64,000 nucleotides of DNA from Mycolicibacterium bacteremicum (GCF_943913955.1 NZ_CALUAE010000014.1:30659-94658), one strand, 5' to 3'. Counted from the stretch's first letter, positions 8,302 through 17,087 are shown. Numbers and translations: made by a program. Notes: generated by a model not told the origin, from the sequence alone.

Positions 8302-8329
8302 GTGACAGAATCTAGGCCATCTGTCACGT
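8300..8329. repeat. Inverted repeat spanning the doxX start and the SDR stop
   Basis: ACGTGACAGA (8300-8309) and its exact complement TCTGTCACGT (8320-8329) are separated by 10 bases. The left arm covers the DoxX GTG start and the right arm the SDR stop codon. It could be an operator, or an RNA hairpin hiding the doxX start. Confidence 0.6.
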
Positions 8330-9073
8330 CGCTGCCCACCCCCCATCCACGCTGAGCACCGCACCGTGGATGTTGGCAGCCTCCTCGGAGGCCAGGAACA
8401 GCACCGCTGCGGCGATCTCTTCGGGAGTGCTCATCCGCCGAGACGGGATGCGGGCCAGCACCGGAGCGACGTGGTCGGCGGACTCGGCGGCGCGTTCGGT
8501 GGCGATCGGCCCGGGCGCCACTGCGTTGACGCGCACCCCGGCGGGCCCGTACTCGGCGGCCCAGGATTTGGTGAGCGAGTGCACCGCGGCCTTGGTCGAG
8601 TTGTACAGCGCCGATTTGTCGCCGCCGATCAGACCGGTGATCGATCCGATGTTGACGATCGCGCCGTGGCCGCGTTGCGCCATCCCGGGCGCCAGCTCCC
8701 CGGTGAGCAGGAACGGGCCGATGACGTTGGCGTGGTAAGACGCCAGCAGGGTCGCCTCCGAGATCTCCTCGGTGGGCTCCGGGGTGGACCAGATACCGGC
8801 ATTGTTGACCAGGATGTCGACCTGCCCGGCCTGCGCGGCCAGCTCCCGCACCGCGCGCTCCCCCGCTGCCAGGTCGGCGGCGATGAAACTCGCGGTGCCG
8901 CCCGCGGCGCGGATGTCGGCGATGACGGCCGCACCCCGCTCGGCGTTGCGGCCGGTGACGATGACGTGCGCTCCCTCGGCGGCCAGGGCGTGCGCGATGG
9001 CGACGCCGAGACCTCCGGTGGAGCCGGTGACCAGTGCTGTACTACCTGCGAACCGCGTAATGTTTGGACTCAT
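8324..9073 (-). CDS. Short-chain dehydrogenase/reductase
   Basis: A 249-residue classical SDR. The NAD(P) motif TGSTGGLG is near residue 17, the NNAG motif follows, and the catalytic set is present: Ser in NIGSITG, then YNSTK (Tyr-x-x-x-Lys). The C-terminal DGG(W) motif is typical. It would oxidise or reduce an alcohol/ketone on an unknown small substrate. Its ATG (9073) sits in the middle of a 14-bp perfect palindrome shared with the divergent TetR gene, 24 bases away, so it is the likely target of that repressor, with doxX possibly downstream in the same transcript. Confidence 0.88.
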   Translation of the reverse strand: MSPNITRFAGSTALVTGSTGGLGVAIAHALAAEGAHVIVTGRNAERGAAVIADIRAAGGTASFIAADLAAGERAVRELAAQAGQVDILVNNAGIWSTPEPTEEISEATLLASYHANVIGPFLLTGELAPGMAQRGHGAIVNIGSITGLIGGDKSALYNSTKAAVHSLTKSWAAEYGPAGVRVNAVAPGPIATERAAESADHVAPVLARIPSRRMSTPEEIAAAVLFLASEEAANIHGAVLSVDGGWAAT

Positions 9074-9081
9074 GAGTCCAT
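9064..9081. promoter_or_regulatory. TetR operator copy 1, over the SDR start codon
   Basis: TTGGACTCATGAGTCCAT contains a perfect 14-bp palindrome (9066-9079) centred on the SDR start codon. Inverted, it matches the copy at 9098-9115. Confidence 0.65.
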
Positions 9082-9097
9082 ATGTAGGCCGATAAAA

Positions 9098-9115
9098 ATG
9101 GACCTGCAAGTCCAA
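9098..9115. promoter_or_regulatory. TetR operator copy 2, over the tetR start codon
   Basis: ATGGACCTGCAAGTCCAA keeps the GGAC-N6-GTCC arms and begins with the regulator's own ATG. Together with copy 1 it defines TTGGACT-N4-(A/G)GTCCAT as the probable site of this TetR protein. Confidence 0.6.
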
Positions 9116-9712
9116 AAGCTGACCCAAAAGGGCGCGGCCACCCGGCAGCGCATCGTCGAGGGTGCCGCCGCCCTGATCCGCGAGCGCGGTATCGCGGCGA
9201 CCACCCTTGATGACATCCGGGCCCGCACCGCCACGTCCAAGAGCCAGCTGTTCCACTACTTCCCCGACGGCAAGGAGCAGCTGCTGCTGGAGGTGGCCCG
9301 CTACGAGGCCGAGCAGGTCCTGTCGGACCAACAGCCACATCTGGGGGCGCTGAACTCCTGGGCCGCCTGGGGGCGCTGGCGCGACGCCGTCGTCGACCGG
9401 TATCGCCGGCAGGGGCAGAGCTGTCCGCTGAGCACACTGATGTCCGAGATCGGCCGGAGCACACCGGGAGCGCAGGCCGTCACGGAATCGTTGATGCGCC
9501 GCTGGCACGGCGAGATCACCGCGGGCGTGCGCGCCATGCAGGATCAGGACAAGGTCGACGGGCGCGTCGACGCCGACCGGGTCGCCGCGGCGCTGCTGGC
9601 CGGCGTCCAGGGCGGTGTCGGAATCCTGATCGCCACCGGCGATATCAGCTATCTGGAGGCCGCACTCGATATCGGCATCCGCAACCTGCGATTTGTGGCG
9701 CCGCACCCGTAA
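9098..9712 (+). CDS. TetR-family regulator, divergent from the SDR gene
   Basis: A 204-residue repressor. Residues about 9-55 carry the TetR DNA-binding domain (QRIVEGAAALIRERGIAATT, then the recognition segment TSKSQLFHYF); the rest is the helical ligand domain. The ATG at 9098 is the only start that leaves a proper N-terminus next to the domain; it lies inside an operator copy, so strong autorepression is expected. The open frame runs far upstream antisense to the SDR gene, but that is a high-GC artefact. Divergent placement and paired operators point to the SDR (and perhaps DoxX) as targets; the ligand is unknown. Confidence 0.88.
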   Translation: MDLQVQKLTQKGAATRQRIVEGAAALIRERGIAATTLDDIRARTATSKSQLFHYFPDGKEQLLLEVARYEAEQVLSDQQPHLGALNSWAAWGRWRDAVVDRYRRQGQSCPLSTLMSEIGRSTPGAQAVTESLMRRWHGEITAGVRAMQDQDKVDGRVDADRVAAALLAGVQGGVGILIATGDISYLEAALDIGIRNLRFVAPHP

Positions 9713-9723
9713 TCATTACGGGT
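9705..9723. repeat. Palindrome at the convergent end of tetR and the acyltransferase
   Basis: ACCCGTAAT and its exact complement flank a single C (9714); the left arm contains the tetR stop TAA. The zero-loop geometry favours a DNA-level palindrome, or a terminator that opens its inner pairs. Confidence 0.45.
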
Positions 9724-9736
9724 AGGACTCCTCACA

Positions 9737-10975
9737 TCACGAGAGGGCGGACGCCAGCCGGTCCAGATACTCGTCGATGTCGCCGATCGCCGACTCGGCG
9801 GCGAACACGCTGACCGACACGGCATCACCGACACCGGTGACACAGTGCGTCAGTCCCACCATCGGGGACAGCCCGGGGAATGCCGCGGCCATCCGCACCG
9901 GCCTACCGCCGAACGCGAAGTCGGCGGCGCCGCAGTTGACGCTGGAGACCACGGTGTTCCCGGTGACCGCCGCCGGGCGCACCGACGGATCGAATTGGCT
10001 TGTCCCCCATCGCAACAACGGGGCGGGCGTGGCCGCGAAGGCACGTTCGGAGGCCCGCATCGACGGGTGTGCGGCGCGGGCGCGCCGGTCGGCGAGCTCG
10101 CCCGCGATCGCCTCCCGCCGCTGCGGCGTCGCCAGGTCGGGGCGCAGGTCGATGCCGACCGTGCCGAAATGGTTGTAGGCGCGACGGGGCCCGGCCTTGG
10201 CCATGGTGACCTCGGCGCCCAGGGTGGCGATGTCCTCGCCCAGGGCGGTCAGGTGCTCCCCCAGCGCCGCCGAGATCGCCGCCAGTGCGCTCACCGTCAC
10301 CGTCGCCCCGGCCAGCTGTGCTCTGGGCAGCACCAGGGCCCGCATGCTGCGCACCCCGCGCGGTTCGGCGTTGGTGCGCAGCGCCGGGCGGGGCGCTGCC
10401 GCCGCCGGTACCCGCCCGGCCTCGGTGTCGGCCACCAGTTGCCGGTGCGCGCGGGCGGCTTGCACACCACGCCAGACCAGCATCGCGGGGTTGCTGTACA
10501 TCGGTTCGATCGGTTCCACCGTGGCGGCGCGGCCGAACATCACGGCGGCCGGACCGCAGGTGCGTCCGCCGCCACCGAGGGCGTGGGTGATCTGCAGGAC
10601 CGCGACCGTGGCCGCGCCCGCCACCCCAGGGACTCCGTGCACGCCCGGGAAAAGGTGTACGCGCCAGGGCATCTCACGGGCATCGAGCTGATGGTCGACC
10701 AGTCCCGCCACCGCGTCGAGGCAGTCGAGCCAACCGGAGGACGGATACGTGCGGAACCGGTCGGGGCCCACCGTGGCGGGCACCCAGTGCGGATAGTCCC
10801 ACCGGGAGTCGTCGCGGATGCGCCGGCACAGGTCGGGGCTGCGGCGCGCATTCGTGATCAGTTCGGTCACCGCGGCGTCCAGATCGTGCGGCACCCCGTC
10901 GAAGGCGTACAGCAGGAAGGTGTCGTTGGGCATCGTGGCCGACATCCAGAACATCTGGGCGTCAGCCGCGGTCAT
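9737..10975 (-). CDS. WS/DGAT-like acyltransferase with degenerate active-site motif
   Basis: A 412-residue protein resembling mycobacterial wax ester synthase/diacylglycerol acyltransferases over its length (condensation-domain fold; C-terminal NFGTVGIDLRP-like and VNCGAADFAFGG segments). At the site of the HHxxxDG motif it reads THALGGG (Thr130-His131): one His is kept but the first His and the Asp are lost, so classic acyltransfer is doubtful. It starts 4 bases after the alpha/beta hydrolase stop and is the last gene of the 12-gene mce transcription unit, which suggests it acts on the lipid that the Mce system imports or moves. It may instead be a non-catalytic lipid-binding relative. Confidence 0.7.
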   Translation of the reverse strand: MTAADAQMFWMSATMPNDTFLLYAFDGVPHDLDAAVTELITNARRSPDLCRRIRDDSRWDYPHWVPATVGPDRFRTYPSSGWLDCLDAVAGLVDHQLDAREMPWRVHLFPGVHGVPGVAGAATVAVLQITHALGGGGRTCGPAAVMFGRAATVEPIEPMYSNPAMLVWRGVQAARAHRQLVADTEAGRVPAAAAPRPALRTNAEPRGVRSMRALVLPRAQLAGATVTVSALAAISAALGEHLTALGEDIATLGAEVTMAKAGPRRAYNHFGTVGIDLRPDLATPQRREAIAGELADRRARAAHPSMRASERAFAATPAPLLRWGTSQFDPSVRPAAVTGNTVVSSVNCGAADFAFGGRPVRMAAAFPGLSPMVGLTHCVTGVGDAVSVSVFAAESAIGDIDEYLDRLASALS

Positions 10976-10979
10976 CCGG

Positions 10980-11894
10980 TTAGCGACCACTTCCGATGAA
11001 ATCCAGGATGTGCCGCGCCGTGGCGTCGGGCCGGTCGAGTTGCAGGAAGTGTCCGCCGCCGGCCACCGTGTACGCGACGCTGCCGGCCGGCAACACGTTA
11101 CGCACCCAGTCGGTGTAATCCGCCGAGGCACAACCGTCGTCGGTGCCGTGCAGGTACAGCGTCGGCAGTACCGGCGGATTCAGCCAGTGCCGGTGCAGTT
11201 CGGCGTAGCGGGCCGGCGGACGGCTGTTGCGCACCGTGGCCCGGTAATAGCCCAGCGCGGCCCGCCAATGCTCCGGCGCGCCGATCGCCTCCAGCACCAG
11301 GCGCACGTCCTCGGCCCCGTCGTATCCCGGCGACCAGTCCCGCCACAGTTTGGGCACCACCCGCTCAGCGGTCTGCTCGGGCAGCCACGGCAACTGGAAG
11401 AACAGGATGTACCAGCTGCGGCGCACCTGGCGCGGCAGTTGCGCGGCAAGCCGGCCGGCACCGGCCAGACCACCCGGTGCGCGGAACGCCGCCGAGGGCG
11501 GGACCGACATGATGGTGGCCTTGGCGAACGGACTGTCCGGCATGGCGGCCAGTCCGGTGGCGGCGATGGCACCCCAGTCGTGCCCGATCACCACGTCGCG
11601 GCCGGTGGGCCCGGCCGCATCGAGCACGCGTAACGCATCGTCCATCAGCGCGCCGACGTGATAGCTGCCCTCGGCCGACAGCGACGAGGGCGCGTAACCG
11701 CGCATGAACGGCGCCACCACCCGCCATCCGGCGTCGGCGAGCTTCGGTGCGACGTGGCGCCAGCCGTGCGCGGTATCGGGAAAACCGTGCAGACACACCG
11801 CAACCGGTGCATCCGCATTCTCCCAGTCACCCCAGGTCAACGTGCGCAGCGTGACATCGTCGGTGGTGATGTCGAGGGTGCGGGCCGCCATCAT
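10980..11894 (-). CDS. Alpha/beta hydrolase (epoxide hydrolase/haloalkane dehalogenase-like)
   Basis: A 304-residue alpha/beta hydrolase. The oxyanion segment CLHGFPDTAHGW is at about 33-45; the nucleophile elbow VIGHDWGAIAA carries Asp instead of Ser, as in epoxide hydrolases and dehalogenases; the C-terminal part has HGTDDGCAS and the catalytic His in GGGHFLQLDRP. Its ATG overlaps the TGA of the Mce-associated gene by one base (TGATG), and the acyltransferase follows after 4 bases, so it belongs to the mce operon. Nucleophile type indicates epoxide or C-halogen substrates rather than esters; the natural substrate is unknown. Confidence 0.85.
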   Translation of the reverse strand: MMAARTLDITTDDVTLRTLTWGDWENADAPVAVCLHGFPDTAHGWRHVAPKLADAGWRVVAPFMRGYAPSSLSAEGSYHVGALMDDALRVLDAAGPTGRDVVIGHDWGAIAATGLAAMPDSPFAKATIMSVPPSAAFRAPGGLAGAGRLAAQLPRQVRRSWYILFFQLPWLPEQTAERVVPKLWRDWSPGYDGAEDVRLVLEAIGAPEHWRAALGYYRATVRNSRPPARYAELHRHWLNPPVLPTLYLHGTDDGCASADYTDWVRNVLPAGSVAYTVAGGGHFLQLDRPDATARHILDFIGSGR

Positions 11895-12523
11895 CAGACC
11901 GGGTCGAAGCCGGAGATGAGCCAGCGGTCGGCCTGCTTCTCCAAGGTGACCCGCACGCTGGAGGCGGTGTCGGTCGGCGCGTCGGCACCGACGACGACGG
12001 TCTGGTTGACGAACACCAGCACCACCGCCCTGCTCGGGTCCGCCGACACCGATGCGGCCGCCGGAACCGTTGCCACGGCGGAGATCTGCTTCTCCTTGGC
12101 GCCGGGGATGACGACATTGGTGGTCAACTCGGTGTAGGCGTCGGCGAAGTCGCCGGTGAGCAGCGCGCGCGCGTCGGTGAGTTGCTGTTCGACGGTATCG
12201 GGTTTGTAGGACAGCAGCGCGATGGTGCTCGCGGTGGCGGCCTGCACCGATTCGGTGCGCGCAGCATCCTCGTTGCGCACCGAATTGTCCTGCCACTTCA
12301 GGAATCCGGCGACCAGACCCAGCACCAGCGCCAGGCCCGGGAGGATGCCGTAGGCCAGTACCCGCGCCCACTGGACGCCGCGTTTCGCGGGCTCCTCGCC
12401 AGGGCCGGCGGTCTCGTCGAGTTCGGCGGGCTCGGTCGCCTCGGCGGCCGCGGCCGTCTCATCGAGCTCGATGGCCGTCGATTCGGCGTCGGCCGCCTCG
12501 GTATCCGGCTTGTTCTCGGTCAC
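11894..12523 (-). CDS. Mce-associated membrane protein (second)
   Basis: A 209-residue protein with an acidic Glu/Ala-rich cytoplasmic N-terminus (residues 1-60), one membrane helix (about 68-88, LAYGILPGLALVLGLVAGFL) and an exterior domain of about 120 residues of the Mas/DUF4878-like type, ending in WLISGFDPV. Such proteins follow mceF in most mce operons and, for the M. tuberculosis mce4 homologues, are thought to stabilise the importer. The GTG start was chosen because it overlaps the previous TGA (GTGA). The N-terminus shares composition with its upstream neighbour, suggesting tandem duplication. Confidence 0.8.
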   Translation of the reverse strand: MTENKPDTEAADAESTAIELDETAAAAEATEPAELDETAGPGEEPAKRGVQWARVLAYGILPGLALVLGLVAGFLKWQDNSVRNEDAARTESVQAATASTIALLSYKPDTVEQQLTDARALLTGDFADAYTELTTNVVIPGAKEKQISAVATVPAAASVSADPSRAVVLVFVNQTVVVGADAPTDTASSVRVTLEKQADRWLISGFDPV

Positions 12524-13200
12524 GGGACGAACTCCACGTTGGCCACCTTCACCTGGTCTGCGCCGACGTCCTGCACGGTGACCCGCATCCGCCACAGTCG
12601 CGGTTGTTGTTCGGCGGCACCGGCATTGGAGGTCTGCACGGTCACCGCGACGAGTACCCGCGCCTCGGTATCGGTATCGGATTCCAGCCCGGCCTCGGTC
12701 ACCGAGCCGACCGACTTCGACTGGGCCTGCTTCACGACATCGATGAACGGGGCGGCACGCTGCTGGAAATCGTCGTAGAAGGTGCCGGTGGCCGAATCCA
12801 GGATGCGCTGCACATCGGCCTCGGCGTGTTCCCAGTCGATGGTGGTCAGGTTGATCGCGCCCTGCCTGCCGACCTGGAGGAAAAGCTCCCGTTTGGCGTC
12901 GAGCTGCTGGGATTCGTACGTGCGGAAGCCCAGCCAGCCGACCAGGCCCGCCAGCGCCACGACCACGACGAGACCGAGGATGGTCGCCAACCGCAGATGC
13001 GAGTCACCGTCGACGGCGGCAGCCTGCTCTGCTTCGTCGATGTCCTCCGCGTCGCCGGCCGGCTCCTCGGCATTGTCATCCGTCGCGGACTCCGCGACGG
13101 CGGCCGTCTCGTCGGATTCGATGTCCTCGGTCGCCGGTGAGGTCGGCTCTGCTGCGGACTCGCTCACTTCCCCGGTGGGGGTAGCAGCATCGTCTGCCAT
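12520..13200 (-). CDS. Mce-associated membrane protein (first)
   Basis: A 226-residue protein built like the next gene: an acidic N-terminus of about 68 residues, one membrane helix (LATILGLVVVVALAGLVGWLGF, about 70-91) and an exterior alpha+beta domain ending KVANVEFVP. It starts at an ATG preceded by GAGGAG at good spacing, inside the 3' end of mceF (37-base overlap). Role inferred from family and place: accessory partner of the Mce importer complex. Confidence 0.8.
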   Translation of the reverse strand: MADDAATPTGEVSESAAEPTSPATEDIESDETAAVAESATDDNAEEPAGDAEDIDEAEQAAAVDGDSHLRLATILGLVVVVALAGLVGWLGFRTYESQQLDAKRELFLQVGRQGAINLTTIDWEHAEADVQRILDSATGTFYDDFQQRAAPFIDVVKQAQSKSVGSVTEAGLESDTDTEARVLVAVTVQTSNAGAAEQQPRLWRMRVTVQDVGADQVKVANVEFVP

Positions 13201-14630
13201 GTCTGCTCCTCGTTCGCGGTGCGGCCCAGATTGGACTGGGTGTACACCTTGCCGTCCGGTCCAACGTACGTGCCGCTTGCCGGATCGTATTCGGCGGCCG
13301 CGACCGCCGGCGGTTCCGGCGCCGGTGCCGGCACCGTTTGCGCTGGTTGTTGGCCCGGGCGCAGCTGCGGGACGGACTGTCCCGACAGGGTCGCGTTCGG
13401 GTCGCCCTTCCAGTTGTTGCCGTCGTTGAGCGGGACGTAGGTCTCGTCACTCTCACACATCGCTGCGCTCGGGGCGCGCTTACCCGGCACGGTGATGCAC
13501 GGCAGGTTGCGGGCGCCGCGCACGTTGTTCGGTGAATCCTGCGGGATGCGGCAGTACAGGTCGCCGGCCGGTCGGTCCGGGTAGTCCTCCAGCGCCGCGG
13601 CCCGCCGCTGCTGGGCGGGCAGGAAGCCGGTGGTACACGCGGGCGGCAGGTTCAGATTCAGGTTGAAGTTCAGGTAGGCGCCCTTGTAGTCCTGCTTGGT
13701 GTGCCGGTTGGCGGTTCCGGTGGCCTGGGTGGTGGCGGTGCCTTGCGGCAGCAGCACCAGCAACTGCTCCAGCGCGGGCTGGTAGGCGATGGCCACCTCG
13801 TTGACGTTCACCAGGTTGGCCAGCACGATCGGCAGCGTCGGCTGCAGCCGGTCCAACAGTGCCCGCACCTCCTCGGCGGCGCCGGGACCGCGTTCCAGGA
13901 TCCCGCGCACCGCGCCGTCGTGGTCACGTAGTTCGGCGGTGATCGTCGACAGGTTCGACGCCCATGCCTGAATGGAGCCGGCGGTGTCGGTCTGGCTGTC
14001 CAGCACCGGCTTTGACTGATCGATCAGCGCGGTCAGCGGATCCAGATTGGCGCGCGCGTCGATGGCCAGCTGTGTCGATCCCTTCACCAGCCGGTTCAGA
14101 TCCGGCCCCAGGCCGCCGACGGCCAGGTAGGCCTCGTCGACCGCGGTGCGCAGGTTGTCACCCGGAATCGCCTGCAAGCCACGGTTGGTCGCATCGAGCA
14201 GGGTGTTGACGTCCATCGGCACCGTGGTCCGGTCCAGCGGGATGACATCGCCGTCACGCAGTTCGGGGCCGCCGGCGCTGCGCGGCAACAGTTCGACGAA
14301 CAGCTCACCGACCGCGGTCTGGCTGTGCACGGCCGCGTCGAGATCGGCGGGGATGGGCACGCCGGACTCCAACGACAGCAGCGCCTCCACCGTGCCGCGC
14401 TCGGTCAGTCCGACCTTCTCGACCCGGCCCACCTGCGATCCGCGGTAGGTGACATTGCTGCGTTCGTAGAGGCCGCCGGTCTCGGGCAGTTCCAGGGTCA
14501 CCCGGTAGTGCCCGGCGCCGAACAACAGGTTGGGCAATCGCATGTAGCTGAACGCCATGATGCCGATCGCGATGATGGAGATGGCGATGAACACGGCCAT
14601 CTGGATCAGGATTCGTCTGGTCAGTACCAT
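13164..14630 (-). CDS. mceF: Mce-family protein F
   Basis: A 488-residue MCE protein: an N-terminal membrane helix (residues about 6-30), one MCE/MlaD domain (about 40-120, with YRGSQVGRVEKV), a long helical region, and a C-terminal tail rich in Pro and Gln. MCE proteins assemble into a periplasm-spanning hexameric channel that passes lipids to the YrbE permease; F is the sixth subunit. Its ATG follows the mceE stop by one base. The start at 14630 is the conserved-looking MVLTRRIL; the frame open upstream is an overlap artefact. Confidence 0.88.
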   Translation of the reverse strand: MVLTRRILIQMAVFIAISIIAIGIMAFSYMRLPNLLFGAGHYRVTLELPETGGLYERSNVTYRGSQVGRVEKVGLTERGTVEALLSLESGVPIPADLDAAVHSQTAVGELFVELLPRSAGGPELRDGDVIPLDRTTVPMDVNTLLDATNRGLQAIPGDNLRTAVDEAYLAVGGLGPDLNRLVKGSTQLAIDARANLDPLTALIDQSKPVLDSQTDTAGSIQAWASNLSTITAELRDHDGAVRGILERGPGAAEEVRALLDRLQPTLPIVLANLVNVNEVAIAYQPALEQLLVLLPQGTATTQATGTANRHTKQDYKGAYLNFNLNLNLPPACTTGFLPAQQRRAAALEDYPDRPAGDLYCRIPQDSPNNVRGARNLPCITVPGKRAPSAAMCESDETYVPLNDGNNWKGDPNATLSGQSVPQLRPGQQPAQTVPAPAPEPPAVAAAEYDPASGTYVGPDGKVYTQSNLGRTANEEQTWQTMLLPPPGK

Positions 14631-14631
14631 C

Positions 14632-15747
14632 TCAACGCCCCTGATCCCAGCGGTACGGCGCCACAAGCGGATTCACCGCGGTGTACGGGCTGGGCAGCTG
14701 CCCGATGGTGCGGCCCCATTGCATCTCCAACTCGGTGAGGTCGCCTTCCCACCGGGTACCGGTGAACAGGCCCTGGTCCATCCGGCTCAGCGTCAGGTCG
14801 ACGACCAGCGTGAGGTTGGCGTAGTCACCGCGCATCCAGTTGGTGATCGTCTCCTTCGGGAACGGGTACGTCGTCAGGAAGCTCAGGCCACGGGTCAACG
14901 CCGGCCCGGCGTTGGCCAGCGACTCCAGCGTCGGCCCGAGGGCTTTCAGCTCGGCGACCAACGCATCCTTGGTCTGGTTGGCCGAGTCCGCGGCCAGCGC
15001 GCTGAAGCGGCCCAGTTGCACCAGCGCCTCGGCCAGGATCTCGCGCTGGTCCTTGAGCACCTCGAGCGCGTCCGGGAGGGTCTGCAACGCCTTGTCCACC
15101 ACCGGCTTCTGCTCGGCGACCTGACCGACCAGAGAGTTCAGGCTCTCGGCCGCGGCGATGATGTCGTCCTTCTGGTCGTTGTTGTAGGCGATGAAGCGGT
15201 CGAGCTGTTCGATCAGGCTGCGCAGATCGGCCTCGCGTCCGGTGAACGCCTGGCTGAAGGCCGTGGTGATGTCCTGCACGTTGCCCAGCCCGCCGCCGTT
15301 GAGCAGCAGCGAGATCGCGGCCAGCGTCTGCTCGGTGGTCGGGTAGGCGCCACTGGATGCCAGCGGGATCACCGAGCCGGCCTGCAGCCGGCCCTGCGGA
15401 TCGGCGGGTGCGGCGAGCTCGATGTGCTGAGAACCCAGCAGGCTGGTTTGGCCCAGGGTGGCGGTCGCGTTGGCGGGCAGCACGACGTCACCGTTGAGGC
15501 TCATGGTGACCAGCGCATGCCAGTCCTGCCGCTCGATGTCGGTGACGTTGCCGACGGTCACATCCCCGACCCGGACCCGCGAGTTCGGGGACAGGTGATC
15601 GATATCGGGCATCTGCGCCTGGATGGTGTACGAGCCCGGACCGCGCCCCTCGACACCGGGCAGGGCCACCGAATTCAGGCCCTTCCACTGGCATCCGGTG
15701 GCGGCGGCCGCGACGATCAGCAGCGAGCCGACGATCCGCGTTCTCAC
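14632..15747 (-). CDS. mceE: Mce-family lipoprotein E (LprK-like)
   Basis: A 371-residue MCE protein with a lipoprotein signal peptide: basic start, hydrophobic core and lipobox AATGC with Cys19 as the lipidated residue. The MCE domain spans about 40-120 and helices follow. The E subunit is the lipoprotein in mce operons (LprK in mce1). The GTG start overlaps the mceD TGA (GTGA). Lack of a transmembrane helix other than the signal agrees with surface tethering by lipid. Confidence 0.88.
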   Translation of the reverse strand: MRTRIVGSLLIVAAAATGCQWKGLNSVALPGVEGRGPGSYTIQAQMPDIDHLSPNSRVRVGDVTVGNVTDIERQDWHALVTMSLNGDVVLPANATATLGQTSLLGSQHIELAAPADPQGRLQAGSVIPLASSGAYPTTEQTLAAISLLLNGGGLGNVQDITTAFSQAFTGREADLRSLIEQLDRFIAYNNDQKDDIIAAAESLNSLVGQVAEQKPVVDKALQTLPDALEVLKDQREILAEALVQLGRFSALAADSANQTKDALVAELKALGPTLESLANAGPALTRGLSFLTTYPFPKETITNWMRGDYANLTLVVDLTLSRMDQGLFTGTRWEGDLTELEMQWGRTIGQLPSPYTAVNPLVAPYRWDQGR

Positions 15748-17087
15748 GAGCCACCTCCGGCCGGCACCATCAGGCCGGGCAGGCCGGCGGCCGGGTTGGT
15801 CGCGGTGGCGAGTTCGGCGGCCAGCGGCGGACCCGGCAGCGGCGCCGCCGGGCTGTTCGGGTCCACCGGTGCGGGCGGCGGTGGCGGGCCGGCCGGCGGG
15901 ATGTAGTCCGGTCGCAGCCAATCCTCGCTCCAGGTCAGCTCGTTCGGCCGTGCCGAGGCGGTGACGCCGAGGTTCTGACCGATCGGCAGGAAGTTGTACT
16001 GCCGGTTCTTCACGATCGGCGCCAGGTACTGCACACACAGTTTCGAGGACTGTTCGGCGTTCAGGCGGGAGGCGGCCTGCACGGCACCGCACAGGAAGGT
16101 GATCGGATCGGCGAAGTTGTTGATCACCGGGACGCTGGACACCGCGCCCTGGGCGGGTTGGTAGATGTTGATGTAGTTCTGGAAGCTGGTCGGTGCGACA
16201 TGCAGGAACTGCTTCAGATCGCCCAGGCTCTCGTTGAGTGCGGTGGTGACACCGGCCAGCTTGTCCGATGTGGTGCCCAGTGTTTCGCGGTTGTCGGCGA
16301 CGAAGTTCTGCACCAGGCCGACGGTGTCGGACAGATCCTGGATTGCGGTGCCGACCTCGTCGGGGTTGTCGGCCAGCGTGCCCGTGACCGACGCCAGGTT
16401 CTGGTTCAGCGCCCGCATCACATCGGTGCTGTCCTGCAGCGCCGACACCAGGATCGACAGATTCTTGACGGTGGCGAACACATCGGTGCTGTGATCGCCG
16501 ACCGCCGAGATCGCTTGGGAGAGCTTGACCAACGTTGCGCGGATGTCGGCGCCCTGGCCGCGCAGGTTGTCCGCGGCGGTGTTGATGAAGGCCCCGAGTT
16601 CACTCACCCCGCCGGGTTCGGTGGGTTGCAGTGTCTCGGTGATGCGGTGCAGCTGCTCGCGCACATCGTCGTATTCGACCGGTACCACCGTGCGGTCCTG
16701 GCCGATGACCGCGTTGTCCTGCAGCACCGGACCCTCGGAATAGGTGGGGGTCAGCTGGATGGCCCGCGAGGTCACCAGCATCGGCGACAGGATCGCGGCG
16801 TTGACGTTCTCGGGCACCTTGTGGCTGCCGTCGTACCAGAACGAGATCTTCACCCGTTCCGGCTCGGGCTCGATCTTCTCGATCCGGCCGACCGGCACAC
16901 CGAGGATCACGACGTCGTCGCCGACGAAGATGCCGTTGCTGCTGTCGAAGTACGCCACCACGTTGACCCGGTTGAGCGTCTCGGTGGTGCGCACCACCAG
17001 GTAGATGCCGGCGGCCAGGATGACCACCAGAACCAGGGCCAGCGTCAGCCGACCCGCCTTGTGCCGCGAGGGAGCTGATGAGGTCAC
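15744..17087 (-). CDS. mceD: Mce-family protein D
   Basis: A 447-residue MCE protein: a membrane helix at about 14-33, an MCE domain at about 38-120 (GDDVVILGVPVGRIEKIEP), long alpha-helical channel-forming region to about 330, then a Pro-rich tail (IPPAGPPPPPAPVDP) at the C-terminus. The GTG start overlaps the mceC TGA. The D subunit is one of six in the transport channel. Confidence 0.88.
   Translation of the reverse strand: MTSSAPSRHKAGRLTLALVLVVILAAGIYLVVRTTETLNRVNVVAYFDSSNGIFVGDDVVILGVPVGRIEKIEPEPERVKISFWYDGSHKVPENVNAAILSPMLVTSRAIQLTPTYSEGPVLQDNAVIGQDRTVVPVEYDDVREQLHRITETLQPTEPGGVSELGAFINTAADNLRGQGADIRATLVKLSQAISAVGDHSTDVFATVKNLSILVSALQDSTDVMRALNQNLASVTGTLADNPDEVGTAIQDLSDTVGLVQNFVADNRETLGTTSDKLAGVTTALNESLGDLKQFLHVAPTSFQNYINIYQPAQGAVSSVPVINNFADPITFLCGAVQAASRLNAEQSSKLCVQYLAPIVKNRQYNFLPIGQNLGVTASARPNELTWSEDWLRPDYIPPAGPPPPPAPVDPNSPAAPLPGPPLAAELATATNPAAGLPGLMVPAGGGS

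Noticed and set aside
6100..8355. A 751-codon open frame opposite the DUF3556 and DoxX genes
   Set aside because: Composition is Arg/Asp/Gln-rich with no domain pattern, whereas the minus strand encodes clear membrane helices.
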